From positions 45,934-53,247 of the forward strand of contig JAGWBY010000036.1 in NCBI GenBank assembly GCA_021295675.1: a DNA stretch of 7,314 nt. The letters run 5' to 3'. The position numbers and the translations under genes were made by a program. The stretch is from Candidatus Latescibacterota bacterium. GTDB lineage: Bacteria > Latescibacterota > UBA2968 > UBA8231. Positions 1 through 6,699 of this stretch are shown piece by piece. The notes below the pieces were generated by a model. The model was not told the DNA's origin, did no database searches, and saw only the letters and a list, made by a program, of their open reading frames with translations. The first letter of the stretch is position 1. Each line of letters opens with the position of its first letter.

Positions 1-512
1 GCGATGGTCCATAATAAGGAGACGTTGACTAAGTTGGACAGGGCACCGCCTAGGAGGACAGCTCCCACTGTGGCCAAAATCCAAGCCGCAGCCGCAGCCG
101 GGGACGCGGGAGCTTGCAGATCGAAGAAGAGGAAGGCTAGGCAAAACAACGGCAAGGAGCGCAGCAGGGCGGGGGCGATGCGGTTGGCGAGGGCGCGGCT
201 GTACCAAAAGGCGTACAAATCGACGGGCCGCACCAGCTCGTAGGCCACTGTGCCTGTGCGCACCATGGCTCGCACGTCGTCGTCGGGGTTCCAAGGCAAG
301 AGGGCGAACAGGGCTTGACCGAGCCAGACATAGTTGACCACCTCGGCGTAAGTCATGGGCTGGTCTTGGGTCGCCGTGCGGTAGAACGCTTCGAAGATCA
401 TCACCCGAATGAGTCCCCAAAATAGCTGCGTGCTCATGCCGGCTAGAGCCGCGGCCCGGTACTGCAGCAACATGCGGATGCGGGCGCTGAGTACGGACAG
501 ATAGGGCCGCAT
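1..512 (-). CDS. ABC-2 type permease of an uncharacterised exporter (COG4587-like), 3' end cut by window edge
   Basis: The reverse strand from the ATG at 512-510 reads 170 codons without a stop to the window edge, so the C-terminus is missing. The start MRPYLSVLSARIRMLLQYRA, the following AALAG..TQLFWGLIRVMIFEAFY and the YELVRPVDLY stretch (residues 91-100) match my memory of COG4587, the membrane component of an uncharacterised ABC-2 exporter. Hydrophobic segments lie at about residues 20-42, 57-73, 112-130 and 140-170. The start codon overlaps the stop of the preceding ATPase gene by one base (TGATG), which implies translational coupling. In this family the second permease (COG3694/DUF990) usually follows, so it may lie just left of position 1. 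The substrate is unknown. The visible part carries no lesion, unlike its ATPase partner. Family assignment is from memory of the conserved sequence; no search was run. Confidence 0.9.
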   Translation of the reverse strand, partial: MRPYLSVLSARIRMLLQYRAAALAGMSTQLFWGLIRVMIFEAFYRTATQDQPMTYAEVVNYVWLGQALFALLPWNPDDDVRAMVRTGTVAYELVRPVDLYAFWYSRALANRIAPALLRSLPLFCLAFLFFDLQAPASPAAAAAWILATVGAVLLGGALSNLVNVSLLWTI

Positions 513-1446
513 CAAGGACGATCCCGGTAGAGTTGGGCGATGACTTCCTCAATGGGCGGGTTTTCGACAAAGAGGTCGCGCACCTCGTGGCGGGCGGTGA
601 TGCGGCTGATGAGGGCCGGGGCCGAGATGCGTTCGGGCGCAAAGCTGAGATGCACGCGAGGGCCGTCGCGCTGCACGACGCGAGCGGCTTCGTCTTCGAT
701 AGTCGCCGTGGGATCGACTAGATCGACGATGAGGCGGCGCTCGGACGAGACGCGGGCGCGCAGGTCGGCGAGGCTGCCGTCGGAGAGGATGGTGCCGTCG
801 CCGATGACCATGACCCGGTTGCACAGGGCTTCGATATATGACGGTAGTGCCCTCTCGGCGATTGAGTTCTTTGATGAAATCGCGCATCGCCAATTTGGAG
901 ACCGCGTCGAGGCCAATGGTCGGCTCGTCCAAGAAGAGTAGGCGCGGGCCGTGGAGCAAGGCCGCCACCAAATCGCAGCGCATGCGCTGACCCAAGCTGA
1001 GCTGGCGCACGGGCACGTCGAGGAAGGAATCGAGTTCCAGCATGGCGATGAGCGCGTCGCGGCGGCGGCGGTAGGCATCGGCGGGGACTTTGTAGATGTC
1101 GCGCAGCAGATCGAAGGACTCAATGGCCGGCAAGTCCCACCACAATTGGGTGCGCTGGCCGAAGACCACGCCAATGCGGCTGACGTGGGCAATGCGGTCC
1201 TGCCAAGGGATGCGGCCTTGGACCTCGCAGCGGCCCGAATCGGGGACGACGATGCCGGAGAGGATTTTGACTGTAGTGGATTTGCCCGCGCCGTTTGGTC
1301 CGATATAGCCGACTAGTTCGCCGACTTCCAGCGAGAAAGAGATGCCGTCCAACGCCCGAATTGTGCGGTGCGAGCGCTGCACAATGCCCCGGAAGGCACC
1401 CCAAAGGCCGGGACGGCGCTCGGCAATGCGGTAGGTTTTGGGGCAT
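512..1446 (-). pseudogene. ABC transporter ATPase (COG4586-like), frameshifted near 836 and lacking the H-loop and normal start
   Basis: This should be the cytoplasmic ATPase that powers the adjoining permease. One frame carries Walker A (GPNGAGKST at about 1301-1275), the signature LSLGQ (about 1001-987) and Walker B with the D-loop (LLFLDEPTIGLD, about 941-906), then GTTVI ending at 837. Family coding continues in another frame from 835 as IEALCNRVMVIGDG and runs to the TGA at 514-512. Between GTTVI and IEALCNR the family has about eight residues containing the switch histidine (LT.HDM.D). Only one base remains there, so about 23 bases appear to be missing. At the 5' end, family-like sequence (KTYRIAERRPGLWGAF) continues upstream of the GTG at 1382 but meets TAG at 1454-1452 without a start. 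The only ATG (1446) is in another frame. As written the product would be non-functional. An assembly error is the alternative. Confidence 0.82.
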
Positions 1447-1506
1447 GAATACTAATAACGAGTACTAGCGTAACAGGAGCTATTGTGGGTTGGTCCTTTT
1501 ATCGGA

Positions 1507-2087
1507 CTAGTCGGGAGCGACCGCGGATTTTTCCCAGGGCCGGATAAAGGATTCAGGCTCGACGCCCAAGGCCTCTGCCACGCGGTTGATATAGTTGAAA
1601 AAGCTGATGATCTGGACGGCGTCGTGGATGCCGCGATCGTCAAAGCCGTGCTGACGCAACTGGTCGATATCCTCAGCGGTTGAGTTTCGGCAAAGGCGCA
1701 CAGGGCACGGTCGGCTGGGGACAGATCGGCACGGCGCCAGTCTGAGGACAATTGATGCACTAGCCGGTCGGCCGGGGTTCCTTCTGCAACGGCAAAATCG
1801 CGAGCGACCTCAGCCCGGAGGTCGTGGGCGTGGGCGCGTATTCAGTACACGCAGTGGTTCGCGGCTGAAACGACCACGGCCAGCATTTCGCGTTGGCCCC
1901 GGCTCAGGGGCGAGGGGCCGTGCATGAGGGTCTTGTAAAAATCCATTGAGACCTTCATGGATCGGGGGTTGGGACTCATAATGGAGACAATGCCCCAAAT
2001 GCGCCCGGCCCGAGCGAGGGCGGCTTCGTACTGCTTTTTGAGCAGGCCGGTGGCCCGTTTTAGGGGAATGATGTCTATATAGGGCAT
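1507..2087 (-). CDS. AhpD-like peroxidase-related protein with in-frame TGA at the catalytic Cys (candidate selenoprotein); second frame break near 1682
   Basis: The protein belongs to the carboxymuconolactone decarboxylase/AhpD fold, closest to the 'uncharacterised peroxidase-related' group, which is expected to reduce peroxides in the cytoplasm. The start [10 protein letters not shown] is supported by a strong Shine-Dalgarno site. [20 protein letters not shown] precedes VY, then TGA (1844-1842), then IRAH in the same frame. The AhpD catalytic set would be E67, C79, residue 82 (the TGA) and H86, with the spacing of Glu118, Cys130, Cys133 and His137 of M. tuberculosis AhpD. Reading continues in frame to FAET (residue 135, about 1683). 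The remainder ([18 protein letters not shown], then [20 protein letters not shown]) lies in another frame from 1680 to the TAG at 1509-1507. About nine family residues are reduced to five bases there, so about 22 bases seem lost. It is either a Sec-containing gene with an assembly gap or a pseudogene with two lesions. Confidence 0.75.
1805..1824 (-). promoter_or_regulatory. Candidate bacterial SECIS hairpin downstream of the in-frame TGA
   Basis: On the minus strand, CGACCTC (1824-1818) pairs perfectly with GAGGTCG (1811-1805), giving a 7-bp stem with a 6-base loop CGGGCT (1817-1812). The loop begins 24 bases after the TGA, and one of its first two bases is G. Both points fit the general bacterial SECIS description, in which the apical loop lies roughly 16-37 bases after UGA and has a G in its first two positions. 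A lower helix can form between the bases just after the TGA (CGCG) and the CGCG at 1801-1798. The hairpin lies inside coding sequence, so chance pairing in GC-rich DNA remains possible. Confidence 0.45.
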
Positions 2088-2276
2088 TTGCTAATCACCT
2101 CTGTTAGGATAGAACTACGCGTTTGGCTGCCGACGGCAAAAGCCTCCAAGCCGGGGCTTCGTCGAACTCCAGATAGAAGATAATGCTGATTTTCGCGAAT
2201 GGGCACACGTTCGTTCCCGTTCCGTTGCGAGCATCTGCGCTTGGCACTGTGCAATCGCGGCGCTACCTTCCCTTCC
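2088..2276. other. Divergent intergenic region between peroxidase-related and acyltransferase genes
   Basis: These 189 bases separate two divergent genes and should hold both promoters. I found no convincing -35/-10 pair for either direction. The clearest structure is an interrupted inverted repeat: CGACG (2131-2135) with CGTCG (2160-2164), and AAGCC (2140-2144) with GGCTT (2155-2159), leaving a 4-base bulge and a 10-base loop. It would fall in the leader of the minus-strand gene. It has no T-run and no recognisable riboswitch core. Confidence 0.35.
2094..2102 (-). promoter_or_regulatory. Strong Shine-Dalgarno site for the peroxidase-related gene
   Basis: On the minus strand AGAGGTGAT lies 6 bases before the ATG at 2087-2085. 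It contains AGGTGAT, an uninterrupted match to the 16S rRNA anti-Shine-Dalgarno region. This fixes the start and shows that the 5' end of the gene is still well formed, despite the TGA and the frame break further in. Confidence 0.75.
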
Positions 2277-3758
2277 ATGAGTCGCGTCTCAGATTCCCAA
2301 CGCATCTTTTGGCTCGATGCCGCCAAAGCGTACGGCATGATCCTGGTATTCTACGGCCACTTTGTGGAGCGAGTTTATCAGACAGGTAACGAAGCGGCTC
2401 TGTTGCAGGAACGATTGATCTATGCGTTCCACATGCCGCTGTTCATTTTTATTGCCGGTTTTTTCGCACGGGCCGAAGCTGGGAGGCTTTGGACTTTCCT
2501 CAAGCGCGGCCTGCTGACGCGCATACTCCCCGCCCTCTTCTTTTCCCTGCTAATCGTACCGGGCGTCGCCATTGAGCACCTCTTTCCACCCGACGTGGAG
2601 AACAGGCCTAGACAATTCCGGCTACGTTGGTTTGATCAAGAGAGATTCACAGACCTCTGCAAGCGTCTTGCATCAGGGGCACAGTTAGACGACCGCAGTC
2701 GCGCAGAGATCTGGAATAAGTTCCCTCCCGACCAGCAATCGCTGATTTTCGAGTGGGCACAGGCGGACTCGATCCCTTATGCCGTGCGCCAGCAGATACT
2801 GACCGGACTCAACGAGGTAGCAAAACAAAAAGAACTCTTCGCCCTCGATGACCTCTCCTATATAAGCCATACCAAGGCCAGCCGGACCTTGCTCAATCAG
2901 TATCGCTCGGACCCCTCACAGGCGAACCTACAGAAGCTCAATGTCGCGCTGATTTCTCGCTCACTGTGGCCTGAAAACGAGGAGTGGACCTTGGGTAATG
3001 AGATGGCGTGGGCGGCGATAAAATTTCTCCGCACCGGATTCCCTCTCAACACCCCGGTCTGGTTCGTCATCTGTCTGTTCGTCGTGGAACTCTACCACTT
3101 TCTGGTCGTTCGGGTGCTGCGCTCCGAGATCGCCGTGGCGCTGGCCATTCCCGCGTTCTGGATCGGCGGCGCATGGCTGAACCACGATGTCCCGAGTTTC
3201 AGCGACATCTGGTTCGCACGCGAAGCGATTTTGCTCTACGGAATTTATCTGCTAGGACACCTGTTGCGGCGGACTCGGGCGCTTGAGCGACTCACGACTC
3301 GGACGCAAGCATTCATCCTGCTCGCCAGCACTGCGCTGCTACTATCCACGTTCAACCTCAATCCGGGGAACTTGCACCCCGGGCTAACTCCTGTCGTGCT
3401 GATCAACCTTTCCCAGCACGGAGATCCCTTTCTATTTGCGGTCACCGCACTGGCTGGATGCTTTGCGCTTGTTGGTCTAGCTCTATTCACACCACAGTGG
3501 CGCTGGGTATCTTGGTTGGGTCGCAACACCCTGATTCTCATGGGACTGAACGGGTTCTTTTTTGCCTTCGTCAATCACCAACTCGCCAGTGCGCTGCAAC
3601 TCGCCGAATCGCAACTTCTGCTGGTTGGGGTCTGCGGGCTTGTGACTGTGCTGTCGCTGACCGTTTGTGTACCTTTTGTCTGGCTACTAAACCGCTACGT
3701 TCCTTGGCTTGTCGGGCGCTATAGGGCATCCACAACTCGGACCCCTCGTCTTACTTGA
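2277..3758 (+). CDS. Integral membrane acyltransferase, acyltransferase-3 family, with large soluble insertion
   Basis: This 493-residue membrane protein should transfer an acyl group, often acetyl, to a sugar or glycan acceptor. The N-terminus (FWLDAAKAYGMILVFYGHFV, then FHMPLFIFIAGFF at about residues 51-63) has the first-helix histidine (H28) and the HMPLF.F.AGF pattern typical of Acyl_transf_3 proteins such as OpgC- and NolL-like enzymes. About ten hydrophobic helices are visible: near residues 11-30, 46-65, 84-103, 258-280, 285-301, 316-330, 345-360, 384-404, 413-434 and 447-475. A hydrophilic stretch of about 150 residues (103-250) sits between helices 3 and 4, making the protein longer than the usual 340-400. 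The ATG at 2277 is preferred over the in-frame ATG at 2199, because the 26 extra residues are polar, arginine-rich and unlike the family. No clear Shine-Dalgarno site precedes 2277. The frame is intact. The acceptor is unknown. Confidence 0.82.
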   Translation: MSRVSDSQRIFWLDAAKAYGMILVFYGHFVERVYQTGNEAALLQERLIYAFHMPLFIFIAGFFARAEAGRLWTFLKRGLLTRILPALFFSLLIVPGVAIEHLFPPDVENRPRQFRLRWFDQERFTDLCKRLASGAQLDDRSRAEIWNKFPPDQQSLIFEWAQADSIPYAVRQQILTGLNEVAKQKELFALDDLSYISHTKASRTLLNQYRSDPSQANLQKLNVALISRSLWPENEEWTLGNEMAWAAIKFLRTGFPLNTPVWFVICLFVVELYHFLVVRVLRSEIAVALAIPAFWIGGAWLNHDVPSFSDIWFAREAILLYGIYLLGHLLRRTRALERLTTRTQAFILLASTALLLSTFNLNPGNLHPGLTPVVLINLSQHGDPFLFAVTALAGCFALVGLALFTPQWRWVSWLGRNTLILMGLNGFFFAFVNHQLASALQLAESQLLLVGVCGLVTVLSLTVCVPFVWLLNRYVPWLVGRYRASTTRTPRLT

Positions 3759-3793
3759 CCTACGCTCACATAGACCGAGAAAGATTCCCTCAC

Positions 3794-3799
3794 AAGGAG
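3794..3799 (+). promoter_or_regulatory. Shine-Dalgarno site for the metallophosphoesterase gene
   Basis: AAGGAG lies 8 bases before the ATG at 3808-3810. This selects the start over upstream in-frame positions that overlap the end of the acyltransferase gene. The 49 bases between the acyltransferase stop and this ATG hold no terminator-like hairpin, so the two genes may be co-transcribed. Confidence 0.75.
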
Positions 3800-3807
3800 C
3801 CGCTTCC

Positions 3808-4681
3808 ATGTCCGTCCGCTTCGCTTTCCTCACCGACACTCACCACTACCCCGACGCCCCCGAAGACTACGGCGCGCCCAAGATGCTCACCCGCAGTCAG
3901 GAGGTGCTCGACGCGATACCCCCCGCTCTCAACGCGCAGGCTTTCGACTTTGTTTTCCACGGCGGCGACTTTCTCTGCGGTGGGTCGTCCTTCGACCTGC
4001 CCACCGAGACCTATTTGCGCTCGATTGACGAGGCGGCTGCGGCCTTCGCGCGGATTGAAGCCCCTTTCTACTCAATCCCCGGCAACCACGACTGCGACGC
4101 CCAGAGCGGGTCCTTCGATGGTTTTGCCGCCCGCTTTCCCTATCCCGACCCACTGATCGTCGTCGATGCTGCGCCGCGCCTGCGCTTGGCACTGCGATGT
4201 CTTTGAGAAAGGGTCTGGCGTCTGGACCGACGCGCTCGACGAGGCTTTGCGCGCTGCCGCTGCCCAAGCGCTAGCCGATGGCTGCGCTCTGCTGCTCGTT
4301 CTGCACACTTGGATTCTACCGGATTTCGCTTGGGATCGCGGCGTGGTCGAAGGCGCGCCTCGTCTGGTCAAAACGCTCGACGAAAGCCCTGCTATCGTCG
4401 CTGCCTTCACCGGCCATCGCCACATCAACCGCATCACTGCCTACCGCGACTACCTAGTCGTCGATACGGCCTGTCTGATTGGCTTCCCCTTGGGGTATCG
4501 CAGCGTTGTGCTCTCGGACGATGGCTTTTTCAAGACCCGCTTCCACACCCTCGACCTGCCCGATCTGATGCAAGCTTCCTACGACCGCTCGACGCCCGAG
4601 GAGAACCGGGTCTGGGAAGGTCATATTTTCGACCGGGACGTGGATATCCTGTCGCCTCGGCTCAGGGCGCTATGGGGCTGA
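3808..4681 (+). pseudogene. Calcineurin-like metallophosphoesterase, reading frame broken near 4193-4206
   Basis: This is a PF00149-type metal-dependent phosphoesterase, broadly like CpdA-type cyclic-nucleotide phosphodiesterases, though the substrate cannot be told. The first frame has the D-x-H motif (D10, H12 in FLTDTHHY), HGGD (51-54) and GNHD (92-95) and runs to VVDAAPRLRLAL. It then ends at TGA 4204-4206. The second half is in the +1 frame from about 4196 (DVFEKGSGVWTDALDEAL), with the metal ligand H in VLHTW (CAC 4304-4306) and GHRH (4412-4423), ending at 4681. All metal-site motifs are present across the two frames and only the join is wrong. Either a short deletion near the TGC at 4193-4195 broke the gene, or a +1 shift occurs at the CTT TGA at 4201-4206, which would join the halves exactly. 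A sequencing or assembly error is also possible. It lies 49 bases downstream of the acyltransferase. Confidence 0.8.
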
Positions 4682-4734
4682 ACGGGGCGACTTAGCGACT
4701 GCTCCATAAAACCTTATCGCAAGAGTCTGCTCAT
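4682..4734. other. Short convergent gap between metallophosphoesterase and ankyrin genes
   Basis: Two genes converge here with 53 bases between their stops. I see no strong bidirectional terminator, only a weak 4-bp GAGT/ACTC pairing beginning at 4723 and reaching past the ankyrin stop. The last 19 bases (4716-4734) belong to a direct repeat that recurs at 6942-6960, so the 3' flank of the ankyrin gene was duplicated along with its coding end. Confidence 0.5.
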
Positions 4735-4953
4735 TTACTCTCGGCCACCATAGCGGTTTAATAGCTCGGCTGTCTCAGTAGCATTGTGTTCTGTCGCAAT
4801 GTGTAGTGGTGTCCGGCCATCGTCGCTCTCAGCGTTGACCTCGGCTCCCTGCTTAAGCAGCAGCTCGGCCGTCGCAGCAGCATCCGTCTCTGCCGCATCG
4901 TGCAGCGGCGTCCGGCCCTTGTCGTTTTTGGCGTTTATCTCGGCTCCTTGCGT
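4716..4953 (-). repeat. Direct repeat copy 1 (3' end of long ankyrin gene plus 19-base flank)
   Basis: These 238 bases recur at 6942-7179 in the same orientation, 2226 bases away, with about 11 mismatches by eye and no gaps. The repeat covers 19 bases of 3' flank, the stop codon and the last two and a part ankyrin units. The flanking bases show that this is a segmental duplication rather than general repeat similarity. Confidence 0.88.
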
Positions 4954-6699
4954 CAGTAAGAGTTGGGCTGTTTCGGCTGCGTTGCCCATCGCGGCATAAT
5001 GCAGCGGTGTCCGGCCATATTTATTCTTTTCGTTGATTTTGGCTCCCTGTGTCAGCAAGACTTCGGTCGTTTCAGTCGCGTTGTTCCACGCCGCCCAGTG
5101 TAGCGGTGTGTGGCCCGATGTGTCCTTGGCACAGATCTCGGCTTCTTGAGTTAGTAACAGTTGGGTTGTTTCAGTCGCATTGTTTCCTGCTGCCCAGTGC
5201 AGTGGTGTCGCCTCCTCGCTGTTCTTGGTGTTGACTTCGGCTCCTTGGGTTAGTAACAGTTGGGCTGTCTCAGTAGCATTGTGATTCGCCGCATTGTGTA
5301 GCGGTGTCCGGCCCTTGTCGGCTTTAGCGTTTATCTCAGCACCTTGCGCGATCAACAATTGGGCGGTTTCGAGTGCATTTTCGCACGCTGCATTGTGCAG
5401 CGGCGTCAGCCCCTTGTCGGTTTTGGCGTTTATCTCAGCACCTTGCGCGATCAACAATTGGGCGGTTTCGAGTGCATTTTCCCGCGCTGCACTGTGCAGT
5501 GGCGTATTGCCAGATTCGTCCTTTTCGTTGACGTTGGCTCCCTGCGTCAGCAAGACTTCGGTCGTTTTAGCCGCGTTGTGTACTGCCGCATTGTGTAGCG
5601 GTGTCCGACCCCATGTGTCCTTGGCGTAGATGTCGGCTCCTTGCGCGATCAACAATTGGGCGGTTTCGATTGCATTTTTGCACACTGCATTGTGCAGTGG
5701 CGTATTGCCAGATTCGTCCTTTTCGTTGATTTTGGCTCCCTGTGTCAGCAAGACCTTGGCCGTTTCAGTCGCATTGTACCAGACCGCATCGTGTAGTGGC
5801 GTCCGGTCCTGGTCGTTTTTGGCGTTAACGTCGGCTTCTTGGGTCAGTAAGAGTTGGGCTGTTTTAGTCGCATTTTTCCACGCCGCATAGTGCAGCGGTG
5901 TTGCGCTCTGGTCGTTTTTGGCGTTTATCTCAGCACCTTGCGTCAGTAAGAGTTGGGCTGTTTCGGTTGCGTTGTTCCTCGCCGCATAGTGCAGCGGTGT
6001 TGCGCTCTGGTCGTTTTTGGCGTTAACGTCGGCTTCTTGGGTCAGTAAGAGTTGGGCTGTTTTAGTCGCATTTTTCCACGCCGCCTCGTGTAGTGGCGTC
6101 CATCTCTTGTTGTCCTTTTCGTTGATTTTGGCTCCCTGTGTCAGCAAGAGTTGGGCTGTTTCAGCCGCGTTGTTTGCTGCCGCCCGGTGCAGTGGTGTCT
6201 CGCCAGATTCGTCCTTTTCGTTGATTTTGGCTCCCTGTGTCAGCAAGAGTTGGGCTGTTTCAGCCGCGTTGTTCCACGCTGCCCAGTGTAGCGGTGTCCG
6301 GCCCAATGTGTCCTTGGCACAGATCTCGGCTTCTTGAGTTAGTAACATTTGGGCCGTTTCAGTCGCATTGTTTGCCGCGGCATAGTGCAGTGGTGTCGCC
6401 TCCTCGCTGGTCTTAGTGTTGACTTCGGCTCCTTGGGTTAGTAAGAGTTGGGCTGTCTCAGCCGCGTCGTTCCACGCCGCCCAGTGTAGCGGCGTCAGGC
6501 CCAATGTGTCCTTGGCACAGATCTCGGCTTCTTGGGTCAGTAAGAGTTGGGCTGTTTCAGTCGCATTGCCCATCGCCGCATAGTGTAGTGGTGTCGCATC
6601 CTTGCTGTTCTTGGCGTTGACGTTAGCCCCCCATGTTATTAACAGTTGGGCCGTTTCAGCCATATTTGTTGCTGCTGCCCAGTGCAGCGGTGTCTTATC
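4735..6699 (-). repeat. Tandem array of 99-base ankyrin-coding units (19 full plus one partial)
   Basis: Each unit is exactly 99 bases (33 codons), with no indels across the array. Some neighbouring or spaced segments are identical: 5327-5382 with 5426-5481 (56 bases, one unit apart), 6112-6174 with 6211-6273 (63 bases, one unit apart), and 5809-5886 with 6007-6084 (78 bases, two units apart). Units 3-5 and 15-17 (counted from the protein N-terminus) also resemble one another at a spacing of 12 units (1188 bases). These patterns show recent unequal crossing-over or gene conversion within the gene. Confidence 0.92.

Noticed and set aside
4..243. Plus-strand open frame of 79 codons at the left edge
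   Set aside because: It is antisense to the ABC-2 permease, whose minus-strand frame gives recognisable conserved protein. The plus-strand product is low-complexity Arg/Ala.
533..1316. Several plus-strand open frames opposite the ATPase
   Set aside because: They are shadows of GC-rich minus-strand coding sequence that carries Walker A, signature and Walker B motifs. None shows family features of its own.
1380..1382. GTG at 1382 as the true start of the ATPase
   Set aside because: Family-like sequence continues upstream of it in the same frame, and no Shine-Dalgarno site precedes it, so it is only the first available start-type codon after damage.
1452..1682. Continuation of the first peroxidase frame past residue 135
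   Set aside because: After FAET this frame becomes Ser/Thr/Ala-rich nonsense, while another frame encodes the conserved C-terminal half.
834..1690. Programmed frameshifting in the ATPase and peroxidase genes
   Set aside because: No slippery heptamer or CTT TGA-type site occurs at either break, and conserved residues appear to be missing, so deletion explains both better.
2199..2276. In-frame upstream ATG as start of the acyltransferase
   Set aside because: The 26 added residues are polar and arginine-rich, are unlike the short family N-terminus, and have no ribosome binding site.
4784..6337. Plus-strand open frames opposite the ankyrin array with repeated Cys/Ser-rich motifs
   Set aside because: Their repeats are the antisense reading of the 99-base ankyrin units. 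They have no ribosome binding sites and differ in frame from unit to unit.
4735..6699. CRISPR array
   Set aside because: The units are contiguous 99-base coding repeats without short direct repeats separated by unique spacers.
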